A stretch of DNA of 64,000 bases from Stichopus chloronotus (GCA_021234535.1 CM037850.1:17283990-17347989); one strand, 5' to 3'. Counted from the stretch's first letter, positions 53,701 to 63,851 are shown. Translations and numbers: made by a program. The notes: generated by a model from the letters alone, not told the origin.

Positions 53701-56700
53701 CAGGTATATACAGACAGTTTAAATGTTTGGCCGTTAAGAACAAAGAAAAATGTGGTTACTATAGAAACTAAGCAGAGTAATGCTTTTGAATTACGGTATG
53801 CCACAAAACAAGTGGTCCATTTTGCATTCTCTAAGATTTATTTCTCCTGATTTAAAATCGCAATTACAATATCGCAGGGAAGTGGCTTTACCTGACCCCA
53901 CCAATGCAACTACTTTTCATGCACCAGGCAAGTGGAAAGTTCCCTTTTTTGTTCAGGGGGAGGGTTAGATGATCAACATTTTACTAAATTCTGCTAATTT
54001 GCTGTCCAAAATAATGATTTACTTATAACTTTGACAAGGCAGCTAGAGATGTTAACTCAGCCAGGACAGCCATAGACCTACAGTACAGTACTGTACTGTA
54101 TGTTCTTGGCACTATTAATGTTTTTCAAGCTGTGAACATGATATCACAAATAAACAAATGAAACATTTCAATGACTTAATGTCATTAACAAAAACCAATA
54201 GCACAAAAACATTACCAGGTATGAAGTGAATACTCTGAATTGGCTCGGTATGAGCTAATCTTGGCATCGGTGCCTGAGTTCCTGGGAGACCGTGTCAAAA
54301 CCTCCATTCTGAAATTGCTAACCGGATCCAAAATTTCACTTTAGAACATACGTTGTACTTGTAGCACAGTTAAGCCATGTGCTGTATGGGATTAAAAACA
54401 CTTCACTGTCATGCCAGTTCCTAAGATGTATTGTGTTACCAACATACTCAGCAAAACACTGCATTAAAGTTTCACAGTGAACTTGAAACCTGTCAGTTCA
54501 ATTATAAGACGGGCATCCCTGCTAATTTTGGACCAGTGCAAACACTAGTACAAGTCTTAATATTCTCAGGGCCAGTTCATACATTACATGTCACATGCAC
54601 TGTGCAATCCAAACACACTATCCTCAAAAAAACAAAAAAAAATTAAAAAGTCAAAGGGAAATACAGTAGGGGGATTAGAATTTACCAACATGCCATACAA
54701 AGAAACTCAAATCATTAAACCATTCAGTCTAATCAATAACCATCTGCAAAAGCCTCATCTCCACAAAACATTATGCATGTGATAAGAAGTGTAAGATGCA
54801 TTATTTGAATTTTGAAAAGTTTGGGTGAACAAATTATTGTGCAGCAACAAATAGCTGAACTGCTGAAAGTTATTTCTTACAACAAAGGCTATTGTCCTCC
54901 TTATTTTGAGTATACTATCATTCTCTGTCCATAAATGTTGGTTTTCATGATTGTTTTCTGTAAAACAAACGCCTTATTTCCCTTTAAATACTGTACTGTA
55001 CATAGTTCAATTAACAGGGTGATGAAAGTTCGATTTGCAAAAAAAATCATGATCTAAATTTGAAATCATTGGTTGAGATCAAACATAGTGATTTACATCA
55101 AATAAATCAGTTTAACTTGTGAATTGTAATAACAATTTGTATGTTCTGGATTACAGTATGATCCGCTAGATTGCAATCAAACAACAAGATAATAACTACA
55201 GGGACTATTTGCACAAAATATTATTTGATTCACTTGTGTTTGCAAGGCACAATGCTGGAAAAACAGTTTACCACAATATACACTAATTAAAAGAGGATAG
55301 GGAGTTGTAAAATACACCTTACATAACATTTTGAACTTTCTTTCTCCAAATCGAGTAGAAGCATATATCTATTTAACAGATTTGTGGTAAAAAATGATCT
55401 GCCAATTACACATTTTGTTTAGAGGGTGCCCCAGTAGAGAGAAAAAAATACCCTTAATATTTAAATTTTTCCTATGTTGTGGCAGGCAAGATAACATTCA
55501 TGAGTATGTCTTTTACACCTAACCCTAGCTTGAACATGGAATGCTGCTCTGTTGAAGGTTATCAATGTTTAGCTGGATTCGGAATGTAGGCATTAATGGC
55601 CTTGAGCCAACAACATTCCTGTTACAAAGTTAACTAGCGCCATGAACTCATACTGTGCTTATGAATAGTATCTTGTGGGCAACAACAGTTTAACGGTATT
55701 ATCCCTCTACTGAGGCTCTCTCTCACAAAATTTGCCATCAATTGGCAGATCACTTTTTACCACAATCTGTTAAGTAAATGCTTCAACTCCATTTGGAAGA
55801 AGAGCAAAAACTTATGTAAGAATTTCACACCTCCCTATCCTCCTTTAAACGACTGACCAATAAACTTTCTCAAAATCCCTTCAAGATTGCAGTTGTACAT
55901 TATAATGTCAACAGCTATGATGCAGTTTAGTGGTAGTCCTGCCATCCCAGACACCCAAATTCTCTGCAGGATGACCAAATTTTGGTACAAGGTTGTCGTT
56001 TGGACAACCAAATTTGGTTAGTGCTCAGAAACAAATTAGGAGGTTACTTGCAAAAATTATGAGATGAAATGTGATGATGAATAGCTAGTAGCACAATGCT
56101 AGTGTGTTACTGTTACACCAAGCTGGAAATGTATACTGTGCAATAAGTCATGTCATGATTTTTAGCAGGACAACTGAAGTTTGAAAAAGACAACCTCATA
56201 TTTCACATTAGTTGTCCTTACGACTACCACATGAAAGTGCTGAAACTTCAACACTGCAGTATGTGTGTCACAATGTCAAGGGTTGTCTTACTTTGCTATT
56301 AGACCTCTCCTGTTTTTAGTATGACAAATACTGCTAGTCCACATGTATCTGTATTTAGTAGTTTTTTACTGACAACAAAGTAGTGTGAGTGTTAGAAGAA
56401 TTTCCTTCAAACATATGCCTTTAAAACCATTAAATTTTCATAGATTCTTCCAGAAACTACATGAAAGGAAAGGGGGGTATGGGGTAAGATTTATCAGTCA
56501 TAGATCTTGATTTAACAAATTGCTACTGTCCTTCGCAGAAGTTACTGTACTGTGTACAAGTGGGTTCAAGAGGAAAAAATTAGTCCATATCAGGTGGAAT
56601 TTTGAGGGTTTCAAAGACCATTTATTCTTGTGGTTCGAACATTACTGTTAAGTGTCCCTCTCTTCAATGACAAACCAAGGTAATAAAATATCTACATTTT

Positions 56701-57454
56701 CACTGCAAATTTCTCCAAAGTGCCAAATGATGCTAAATGATTCTAAAGTAATGCCAATAAAATTGTGGTTTATGTTTGTTGGTGTAGAGGCCCCTGGTTC
56801 CCTTACACAAACTTTTATACCTTTAAATTTTAGCAGTGTACACAAATCCTGTGGCCTGCCACAGCAACACTAACATAAACTTAAAATAATAAAACATACA
56901 GTTAATACATACAATGAAACATACAGTAAGCAGTCATTCTGTGAATGACTGCTTTTCACTCTCTTTTATAAATTTAAAATTCTTAGATATCATAATTAAC
57001 ATTAAATAATTGCGATGCAGCTCTCTGAAAAAAAATCTAAGCATAATCGTCTGTCGCTACGACATGCATGGGCGATGACTTTAAACTTCGCAAATTCTGT
57101 TTCCTGTCCAACATGCCTTTGCTAATGATATTGATAACGTACTGTTAGTTACCGGGCCGCACGGTGTTACTGCCACTAAATACTGCGTTAGGACGAGTCC
57201 CACTTCAGCCTAGCCTGTACTAATTAATGTGGCTGTACAGTGTTTACTACGAAGTGAATAGTGCCACGTACGCCATATGGAGATCCGCGACAAACTTTTG
57301 TGTATTAAAATGCTCTGGTAGTCGGTACCTGTTCGGATTTTGCGAGAGGTGAAATCATTTAAATGCTACCCGGGAAAAAGCAAAGACGATTTGAAGTTAC
57401 CTGTTTTACAATTCCACGATGAACGACTGGTTTTGGAGAAGGTTGGTTAGCCAT
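29747..57454 (-). CDS. SND1: SND1 / Tudor-SN (staphylococcal nuclease and Tudor domain protein), complete, 20 exons
   Basis: Conserved RNA-binding protein with nuclease-like and methylarginine-reading folds; linked to RISC, edited-RNA decay, splicing and transcription (family knowledge). Exons in coding order: 57401-57454, 51342-51491, 50328-50451, 49551-49632, 47866-48026, 47261-47352, 46394-46549, 45993-46099, 43329-43416, 41414-41539, 41057-41223, 40317-40500, 37166-37307, 36288-36397, 35060-35248, 34407-34539, 32241-32431, 30872-30979, 30429-30677, 29747-29812. They total 2679 nt, 892 residues plus stop, close to the 910 of the human protein, with all junctions GT-AG and in phase. It starts [18 protein letters not shown]. 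Four SN-like repeats lie at about 18-160, 190-335, 338-495 and 500-645 (AREFLRK.LIGK occurs twice, [15 protein letters not shown] once). The Tudor core at about 712-752 reads [14 protein letters not shown] and YYIDYGN. The split fifth SN-like part follows, and it ends [20 protein letters not shown]. Introns hold repeats and a THAP relic; none disturbs an exon. Confidence 0.97.
31180..31320. repeat. Dispersed repeat, copy 1 (SND1 intron 17)
   Basis: Shares an ordered set of blocks with 54270-54370: AAATTGCTA.C.GGATCCAAAA, TTTC.CTT.A.A.CAT.CGT.GTA. Same orientation. The family is unknown. Confidence 0.5.
32530..33850. repeat. TGACCT-type repeat plus 130-bp conserved core, copy A (SND1 intron 16)
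   Basis: Several units of the TGACCT repeat (perfect DR1-type TGACCTTTGACCT at 32584-32596, one-mismatch at 33299-33311) are followed by CACACA-rich DNA. Then comes a core at 33512-33641 that is almost identical to 38258-38388. Diverged matching sequence continues to about 33850 (CTTCCTTGGTTG, CACTTTGAAAG, CCTGAAAATTTT, GGCTATGTGT, CCAACAAATGCA). Same order and orientation as copy B, so they are two copies of one composite element. Confidence 0.85.
35480..35660. repeat. Dispersed repeat, copy 1 of 3 (SND1 intron 14)
   Basis: Shared block GGGTGAACAAA..AT..TGAGCAACAAAAAACT, then GTGA.AA, TTCTGTGTCCA, TGGTTTT. Same family as 36055-36200 and 54795-54965, same orientation. Confidence 0.6.
36055..36200. 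repeat. Dispersed repeat, copy 2 of 3 (SND1 intron 14)
   Basis: Contains TTTTGAAAAGTTTGGGTGAA and GAGCAACAAAAAACTGCA, then TGTCCTTCCT and TATCACTCT. Best match is the copy at 54795. Two copies lie 0.6 kb apart in the same intron. Confidence 0.65.
37560..38600. repeat. TGACCT-type repeat plus 130-bp conserved core, copy B (SND1 intron 12)
   Basis: Units with TTGACC/TGACCT blocks (perfect DR1-type motif at 37763-37775, one-mismatch at 37617-37629) and ATAGGATTCTTGTACATAATG, then CACACA DNA. The core at 38258-38388 follows, then diverged sequence matching 33720-33850. Sits antisense to SND1, as copy A does. Confidence 0.85.
42127..42560. mobile_element. hAT-like non-autonomous element remnant (SND1 intron 9)
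   Basis: Starts CAGGGGTGGCCAGC, a form typical of hAT terminal inverted repeats, followed by GGGGGGCCGCATTGTCAC. About 400 bp on, GTGGGCCATATTCGGCC resembles the inner right part of such elements. The right terminal repeat and an 8-bp target duplication were not found, so the right boundary is a guess. Confidence 0.5.
43919..44165 (+). pseudogene. THAP-type zinc finger remnant (SND1 intron 8)
   Basis: The frame reads CMAYWC (C-x4-C), [20 protein letters not shown] and ends [14 protein letters not shown] (C-x2-H). That is the C2CH order of THAP domains with the conserved Trp. The spacing between the Cys pairs is 55 residues, a little longer than usual, suggesting a small insertion. The frame stops at 44174 soon after the domain, and the sequence beyond shows no long ORF. 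THAP domains occur in host regulators and in P-element-like and Harbinger-related transposons. Here it looks like a fragment in antisense to SND1. It might be an exon of a nested gene, but no partner exon was seen. Confidence 0.55.
48500..48574. mobile_element. hAT-like element end (SND1 intron 4)
   Basis: AAAAAGTTTGAGAACTACTG at 48555-48574 is the complement of the common hAT-type end CAGTAGTTCTCAAACTTTTT. The partner end was not found upstream, so only this terminus is claimed; the left limit is arbitrary. Confidence 0.45.
53021..53592. repeat. Dispersed repeat pair, copy 1 (SND1 intron 1)
   Basis: Matches 61162-61660 in the same orientation over its whole length. Ordered shared blocks: GG.CTGGC..CTGA, TATTTTCTCTTT, CATATC/CATTTTT then AGCATGTT, GGAAACATTACAGTA, TCAAATTTCAAGG.TAATTGAGGG, AGTTAGGA.CAAG, TTGAAATG.CTG.AGTG, TTGTT.TCTTTCATT.AAGAACC, TCAGTAAAA. 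No ORF shared. Confidence 0.8.
54079..54100. repeat. Perfect 22-bp palindrome of TACAGTA/TACTGTA units
   Basis: The sequence from 54079 is TACAGTACAGT followed at once by its own reverse complement. TACAGTA and TACTGTA heptamers are frequent from about 52 to 63 kb, so this may be local simple sequence rather than a site. Confidence 0.8.
54270..54370. repeat. Dispersed repeat, copy 2 (SND1 intron 1)
   Basis: Partner of 31180-31320: AAATTGCTAACCGGATCCAA, then TTTCACTTTAGAACATACG. Same orientation. Confidence 0.5.
54795..54965. repeat. Dispersed repeat, copy 3 of 3 (SND1 intron 1)
   Basis: Contains TTTTGAAAAGTTTGGGTGAA, CAAATTATTGTGCAGCAACA, TTGTCCTCCTTATTTTGA and ATCATTCTCTGTCCA. Partner of 35480-35660 and 36055-36200. 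Confidence 0.65.
55287..55848. mobile_element. Fold-back MITE with TTAA flanks (SND1 intron 1)
   Basis: The left arm begins TTAAAAGAGGATAGGGAG at 55287. The right end is CTCCCTATCCTCCTTTAA, ending at 55848. The arms are similar for about 200 bp: AAGCAT, TTAACAGATTTGTGGTAAAA, TGATCTGCCAATT, CAGTAGAG. TTAA at both outer edges fits a TTAA target duplication as in piggyBac-like elements; the superfamily is inferred from that alone. Related single arm at 28008-28215. Confidence 0.82.
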
Positions 57455-57750
57455 GCTGCGTCTTACGTACAACCACACAACTGGAAAAGAACGTCGCATT
57501 AGCAATTAAGCCGATGAATGGGCTGTCACGTGACTTTGGGGTGAATGAATGACGTACATGGTAGAGATATGAATATTAATACTAAATACTTTCCTGTGTT
57601 TATTTGAAAGAAGTTGCGGCAAAATGTGACAGATACCAAGTCTGCCTCTGTTCATGAGAAATTTTCATACTCTAACTTACTCTTGATTTCAGTAAGGCTG
57701 GTAACATTGAAAATAATCATTTAGAAATACGTAATGCTTTCTAGGGAATA
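57455..57750. promoter_or_regulatory. Likely shared promoter of SND1 and a divergent TMEM216-like gene
   Basis: The 296 bp between the SND1 start codon (minus) and the ATG of a candidate divergent exon (plus) contains GTCACGTGAC at 57525-57534. This is a perfect palindromic E-box of the USF/TFE/CLEAR kind, 71 bp before the SND1 ATG. No TATA box seen. A shared promoter is inferred and depends on the candidate exon at 57751 being real. Confidence 0.45.
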
Positions 57751-57778
57751 ATGGTGGACCACAATCAGAGAAACAGAG
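57751..57778 (+). CDS. Candidate first exon of the TMEM216-like gene
   Basis: ATG GTG GAC CAC then MVDHNQRNR plus one base, ending AGAG/GTAAAC, a good donor. It ends in phase 1, while the recognised exon at 63517 starts in phase 0. An intermediate exon of 3n+2 nt is therefore needed. GAAAGACA at about 61098-61105, after TTTTTCAG, would give RGKT-LSSLPL, which resembles the human N-terminus. But its donor (GTTGTT) is weak and the exon would be only 8 nt. Low confidence. Confidence 0.3.
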
Positions 57779-58009
57779 GTAAACTACCCTATTGCTTCGT
57801 TTATTTAGGCATATCCTAACGCTGATGAAGGTTGCTAAAAGATAGCACTAGGCTCAAATAGTGACAGTACAGTGTGTACACTAGTCTCATTAGTCAGTAC
57901 ACTGAAGTGAGGACATGGTGTAGACCCTAGGCCAGCCCCAAATCCCCAGTTCAAGTTACTCACCGGATAACTCACTGGATAACTCACCGGAACCGAAAGG
58001 CAGTAAATG

Positions 58010-58400
58010 TCGATGAGATCGTAATAGCTGGGGCAGGCAGCCTTTTTTGGCTTATGACATTTTGTAGGCCAAGAGCCCCCTTCTCTTCTGAAGCGAAGGA
58101 TGGGGTCAATTATTTTTTTGAAAAAGTTTACTGATGAAGAGTTAGCTGCTTCTGATGGTAGGCAATTCCATTCTGTTATGATCTTTTGACTGAAGAAATA
58201 CTTCCTTAAATCAAAATTACAGTGATTTTTCTGAAACTTAAGTTGATGACCTAGAGCTAGTTCTACAGTGAAAAAGGTTGAAAGGTCGATATCCTCCAGT
58301 CCCTTAACATCCCTTCAATCAGATCAGCTCCAGGGACTTAGCCTGTCTAGGCCTAGTTCTAGAGAGATTAGGCCAGTTCTTTCAAGCCTTTGTTCATAAC
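58010..58400 (-). mobile_element. LINE reverse-transcriptase C-terminal fragment, broken
   Basis: Read on the minus strand from about 58398: YEQRLERTGLISLEL, then two stops and a frame break, then LEDIDLSTFFTVELA, NFDLRKYFFSQKIITEWNCL, PSEAANSSSVNFFKK. These are the ordered C-terminal landmarks of non-LTR (CR1/Jockey-type) ORF2 proteins after the palm and thumb domains. No upstream RT core was seen, as expected for a 5'-truncated insertion. It lies in the presumed first intron of the TMEM216-like gene, antisense to it. Confidence 0.82.
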
Positions 58401-58419
58401 TTTATGTTGTTTATATGTT

Positions 58420-61160
58420 GACCAAAAATAAGTTAATGGAACACATCCAGTGCTATGATATTGCACATGGTGGATGGTGGCTATCCAGTCCAAATGTCCT
58501 CAACCAAGTTGCCCCATATGTTGACTACCAAAACGTCCCTGCTTTTTACAACCCTGTGCCTGTGGTATATGGTACACAACAATGTCCCTGCATATATGAC
58601 AGAAAATTACATAAATCAAACTAGGATTTGGTGTCACCAGGAAAATCAGTACCTGTATTCGCAGCACTTCAGAACCTTTATTACACCCAGTGTTTATTAC
58701 GGGTTCAGCGTGATAAAACAAGCGGGTCTGTGCCCCCTATACTGTGGTAATAAAGAAGTAAATTGTATTCATGCCTCCATGTAAATTCACTGACAATAAA
58801 CCACGCAACGGCAGGAGGAAAAGTTCCGTTTGTGCAGCTTCAGCAGGGTTTGAGGGCAGTTCTATATACAGCAACTAAATCAGCCACCAAAGATTTGCTG
58901 ATGCGATCATGTATCTACACACCCACTTGCCATTTTGTCCTAGAAATTATTAAGTTAGGTGCTCTGATTACTGTACATTACTTATAAATTATTCTGTCAC
59001 ATAAAATCATTGAAAACTCCTCTTGTTTTGTTGAAACTTCCAGAAATACAAACAAATTCTCTGTCATTCCCACTTACATACACAAACAATGTAACTTAAA
59101 TGATACGAGCACACTACTGTATGTGAGTCATACAGTCCTTTTGTCTCTTGAAGTGAGTGAGTCACTTTTCACCTGTTGTTTGCCATCTCAGTTCCAAGCT
59201 GAGCAAGCTGTCTATGCCCTGCCCCAAAGACCGAAATAAAGAATGACAGACAGCTTTGAAGTGAATGATATTGTGTACAGATCGATTTGTTATCTTTAGT
59301 TCCCATGATTTTCAACAGCCAATCATGAGTTTAAAATGCAAGTGGCAGGCAGGAATTACGTTCATAATTAGAGGCAAGGCCAAGAATGTTGCTCATAATC
59401 ATGCATTGTGGAAATTCCCAATCCAACTTTTGTATTTATGTGCATGAAATTTTCACTATTAATGGCATCTATTCAGTGATGTAAAAGTCCCCATTTGTTG
59501 CAATCCACAGCAGAATTAGCTGACAATGTCACTGATAATTTTGGCTATGAATACATTTACTTTCAGAGGCCTAAAGGTTTGTTTTTGTGAGATACTGGTG
59601 TGGAAAGATTAAAAAATATATTTGGTCACTTTTGATGTTGATATGTAAGTTTTAATGCTACGTATTTGAAAAAGCAAATTTCTGTTGAGTTCTTGGAGAT
59701 GGTACTGATACCAAGAATTTTCCCTGGTACTGCAAAGTATTCAAAAGTACCGGTACTCGCACTTATCGACAGCAGAATCTGTTTGTGCAAGGTACTGTGA
59801 ATACTGCTACTGACTTGGGTACCAGGATACTGCCCAACCCTAAATGAAACTGAAACTCTAGGAGGTAAGGTGAGAGGAATTTGGAAATAAACAATGAGGA
59901 TGGATTTAGGAAAATAAATAAGTAGTCAATTGAAGTGCAGCAATTGCTTAAAATTGGATCAACTAAATTGATTGATCTGTTGATCACAGATGTTTAGAAA
60001 TTGCACCTATTGCATAAAATGTACCGCTGTTATTAGGCGTTAAACTTGCAGATGTTTTGACCAATAGCTGGGACGATTTGGTCTGGGGACAATTTGGTCT
60101 GCGGACTTTTGACTGGTCCTGTAAGCGGATGGTGCACAATTGTTCGATTCTTCCATAGCAACACATTTGTATGAGAAGACTGAATTATAGCCAAAGCATC
60201 TAGGGCATTGGGCACTGTATTTCATTGTCAAGTGAACAGTGAATTATTAGTAAATTGACATTTGTGGACTTTTGTAGAAAGATGTAGAGAGAAGGCTTCG
60301 TTGAGTGTTGTGATACAGCAATTACTGTATGTGTGTACTGCATGCGTCACTTAAACTCTGGTCATGTTTTCCTAGTAACATTTAGACAGTACAGGGACCC
60401 GGCATGTGTTCTGAGCATTACAGTAGGTTCTTTGTTTTTGTATACATGTTAATCATTTCTTTCCAAATTAAGCTTTTCTAAATTCAAAGATGTGGAGATA
60501 CTGTACAGTGCTGTATGTGCTGATTCCCATACGAAAAACATTAATGAAACAATTTTTAAACTAGTTCTACTAAAATGACACAGGTCCATTGAAAGGCTGG
60601 TAGGCCACCTGAAACTGATGCTAGGTTGTCCTGCTGGCCAGCTCCAAAAGTTGTTCATGGGAAATTTTGTTGTATTAGAATGAGGGAGATACTGGGGAGG
60701 AGGTAGTGGAGTGGGAGGTAGTAGAGTGAAGGCTGTATATTAGAGAGAGAGGGGTACACCCTCCTCAAGAGACTGTACTGATGTACTGAAATTGTGAGTT
60801 AGACTTTGCTGTTATGTAGACACAACCCTACATCACCTGCAATGTTTCAGTTAGGGACTTGCTAAACTACTTAAGCTGCTTTTAGTGCATGCACTGCTCT
60901 ATGTCAAGTGATACAGTATATAGAATCACCATAGTGATACAGGTCTGTGAAAAGTACATTATACAGTACAGTATATTGTTTGATTAATATGGACACACTA
61001 TTTTACATATGATGTACTGTACACTGTATAGACAGTAATATGATGTCTTGGGAAATTTAATGACAATTTAATGACATTTCTCTTTTTGTTTTTCAGGAAA
61101 GACAGTTGTTGTTGTATCCTTTTCAAGAGTGTGATGTAGATGATGAAGTTTAAAAGCCTC
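58420..61160. other. Presumed intron, nothing firm
   Basis: No exon recognised on either strand beyond the doubtful 8-nt candidate near 61098. TACTGTA/TACAGTA heptamers are frequent. Confidence 0.35.
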
Positions 61161-61161
61161 T

Positions 61162-61660
61162 TAAAGGGATTGGCTCCTGAGAAACTTAAATAGTTATTTT
61201 CTCTTTGTATTGGTAAACACCATATCTCAATAGCATGTTTCATTCAGAATTCTGAACTTTTGAAGGAATGTTCATTTTAAAATTGTACATTGCATTATGC
61301 AAAATTTGTGACCCACACACATCTACTTAAATATGATTTGTAGTCCTTTGTAATCTTGACTGTCCTAAAGGAAACATTACAGTAGTTCAAGATATGTGAC
61401 ATAAATTTTCACAAGGTAAATCTTCAATATATACACAACCTTCATTTTCACTGGTGTCAAATTTCAAGGTTAATTGAGGGACGTAATGACCGTTAAACTT
61501 GCAGCAACTGGAACTCTCACTTCACCAGGCAAAGTCTTTCTTCAAACAGGATCATCTTGAGTTAGGAACAAGGTATTGACATAGGGGCTTGAAATGCCTG
61601 CAGTGAAAAATTGTTCTCTTTCATTGAAGAACCACTCCAATTATCAGTAAAATTTGCCTA
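61162..61660. repeat. Dispersed repeat pair, copy 2
   Basis: Partner of 53021-53592, 8.1 kb away in the same orientation. Shared blocks include GGAAACATTACAGTA, TCAAATTTCAAGGTTAATTG and GAGTTAGGAACAAGGTATT. Slightly shorter than copy 1. Confidence 0.8.
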
Positions 61661-63069
61661 AGTTAAAAAGTTACAAAACAAACATGGTAATTTAACCACA
61701 TTGTTATACTGTAATTATATACGTAATTTAGTTCATTTACCTCAAATCCTCAATATGTGGGGATTGTGAAATATAAACATCAATTTCTTGCCCACCTTTT
61801 GAACATACAGTAGTTACTTGGTAAAAAACCAAGTTTTGCCATGTGCTGTTCTTCAAGGGGTTGAAGGATCTAGTCTAGGCTCCAACTGAATTTTTGATCA
61901 GGGCAGAATCAGATTTAACCTGATTTTAATGGAAATTCAGCCATAAAATATCCAAACATTTTTGCTGCACACTTTAAAAGTGAAATCATTCTTTCGTTTA
62001 CGCTACCTTTGCTGATGGTTTAGAGAAAATGTCACATAATTTTCTCAAGGTACAATATTCTGCTCAAAGCTTTTATGTTGTACAGTAATGTAAAATAGGT
62101 TAGCATCCCACTTTAATTCATACAATTTATACTTGTGTTAAACACAACAACATTTTGTTTGCATTGTTAAGCACATTTCCTTCAACACCTTAGTCTTTGT
62201 TTAGTTCTTATATTTAAGTTGCTATAGCTATAGACGGCCTCAGCAAACGCAATTACTTAAATTATCAAGATCTTTCCACCAGTTTAAAAAAAGTTTTGAC
62301 CAAAACTGAATCATTTTTTCCTGGTTGGACCTGATATTCTGTGCACCCTTACCCACACTCACATTGTAAATAGCCTACAGTGCTGTACTCATCAATTACC
62401 TAGATTTCATCATTTACTGTATAGTAGAAATCATGAATGTGAGCACTTGGAGCATATATCGCTTCATTTTGTCACAATGAGAATTACTATTCACTGAACA
62501 AATTTAATTAGTGAGATAAAGTACTATAGTTAAGGATGCTTTGACATGGAAGGTTGAACAAATCAGGGCTGAAATTAAATGGTTGTCCAATTGTATGAGG
62601 AGTAAAATTGACTTCAGACAACCAAATCCACTCATGGTTAGCCGAGCGAGCAACTTTCTAAAGCAAAGTTTACCCTTTGTAAGCTGTAATAGTTTGTTGA
62701 TATCATCCTTTATTTACTTTAACAGTAGAATAATAATTTTCTGTTTGGTATGTTCCGTAACAACTACAGTACCAGTCTGAATAACATGGAAGGAGTCCTT
62801 TACACTGTCGTGTACACGTACCATACTCAATTATTGAAACGATTTGTTTGGCATTCAAAGTATATTTTGAACGACCACATGTGGGAAGTGGTTTGTCCTA
62901 AGGGCAATTTAGAATTTTTGTTAAAAATCAGGCCTGCATATAATTATGATAGTACGTTGGAATTCCAGGATATGCTGTAAGCTGTAACCTCACCTCATCA
63001 GTCACAGTTTTAAATTTCATTCCAAAATTGTGTTAGATCCTTCATTAATTTGAACTTTGCATTCAATAC

Positions 63070-63298
63070 CAGGGTTTCCCCTGTGTTTTGGGGAGTATGA
63101 GGCGGTGAGGGCGAATTACCTGATGCCGCCATGAAGTTTGGGTTCAAGTCCATACTTAGGTTCTTCAGGAATCGGTTATTGTAGGATTTTTACCATGATA
63201 TAAACATTTGAGGCGGTAATTACGGTATTTTATGGCGAGGCGGTCTAAAAAAGTTACGCGGTGGCCTCCTCCACAATTAAGTACCAGGGGAAACCCTG
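63070..63298. mobile_element. 229-bp MITE with perfect 14-bp terminal inverted repeats
   Basis: Left end CAGGGTTTCCCCTG (63070-63083) and right end CAGGGGAAACCCTG (63285-63298) are exact complements. CAATAC flanks both ends directly (63064-63069 and 63299-63304) as a 6-bp target-site duplication. The inside carries two GAGGCGGT motifs and no ORF. The CAGGG start recalls hAT ends, but hAT normally makes 8-bp duplications, so the superfamily is open. Intact ends and duplication suggest a fairly recent insertion. Confidence 0.9.
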
Positions 63299-63516
63299 CA
63301 ATACAGATTTCTATCACTGTATTTTTGCTGAGTGTTACTGAAGTGCCATTGAGCCAATCAATGGTAGACTTTGTGTTAATTTCAATGGATGCTAAGACCT
63401 GTTTATAAATAAACAAAGATTATGTTGCCAGTTTGCTGAGGAATGATCTACTTTCACAGGATGGGATTTCCGCTCTTTGTTGATTATATTCCATAACTAC
63501 CGTACTTTAATCTCAG

Positions 63517-63610
63517 CTGTCATCGCTGCCATTGCAGATTCTGCTTTACCTGAATGGATGGTACTTTGGATTCTTCTGGATATGTGAAATTCTGATGTAC
63601 ATTTACAAAG
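63517..63610 (+). CDS. TMEM216: TMEM216-like transition-zone membrane protein, one exon (gene continues past the window)
   Basis: After the acceptor TTAATCTCAG the frame reads LSSLPLQILLYLNGWY, FGFFWICEILMYIYK and one base, then donor GTAAAT. The order [S-S-x-P-L-x-I-L]-x-[L/F]-L-N-G-W-Y ... E-x-x-[M/F]-x-[Y/L]-Y-K-G is that of the first membrane segment of TMEM216. The related TMEM17 has N-V-W at the same place and lacks the Y-K-G end. Family members are four-span proteins of the Meckel/Joubert complex at the ciliary transition zone. A TAA codon three codons before CTG fixes this acceptor. The other membrane segments must lie beyond 64000, since 63611-64000 has none. Confidence 0.75.
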
Positions 63611-63851
63611 GTAAATATGTTTTTACTGTAATTGCATGATACATTGGACATAGCCAATTTATGTATGTAACTGCATTATCATATACTTCGCCTGGTTTCT
63701 GCCTCCAGATGTTTCATATTCAGGATGGGTTCCGTTTTTACTAAGTAATTTACTTTGTGAGACTTTTTGGTACATCATAAACAGCCAAGGGTGAGTCATA
63801 AATGCAATCAATGATATTGCAGCTTGTTGCGAGTCCAATGATATCCCAAAA

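Noticed and set aside
58415..58784. Overlapping ORFs of 69 and 109 codons next to the LINE fragment
   Set aside because: Plus strand, opposite to the LINE, with no family feature; two frames open at once suggests chance.
62541..62980. Two plus-strand ORFs (79 and 76 codons) before the TMEM216-like exon
   Set aside because: No splice phase or sequence link to the TMEM216-like exon, and no recognised motif.
63064..63304. 8-bp hAT target duplication at the 229-bp MITE
   Set aside because: Only six bases (CAATAC) match on both sides; the next bases differ.
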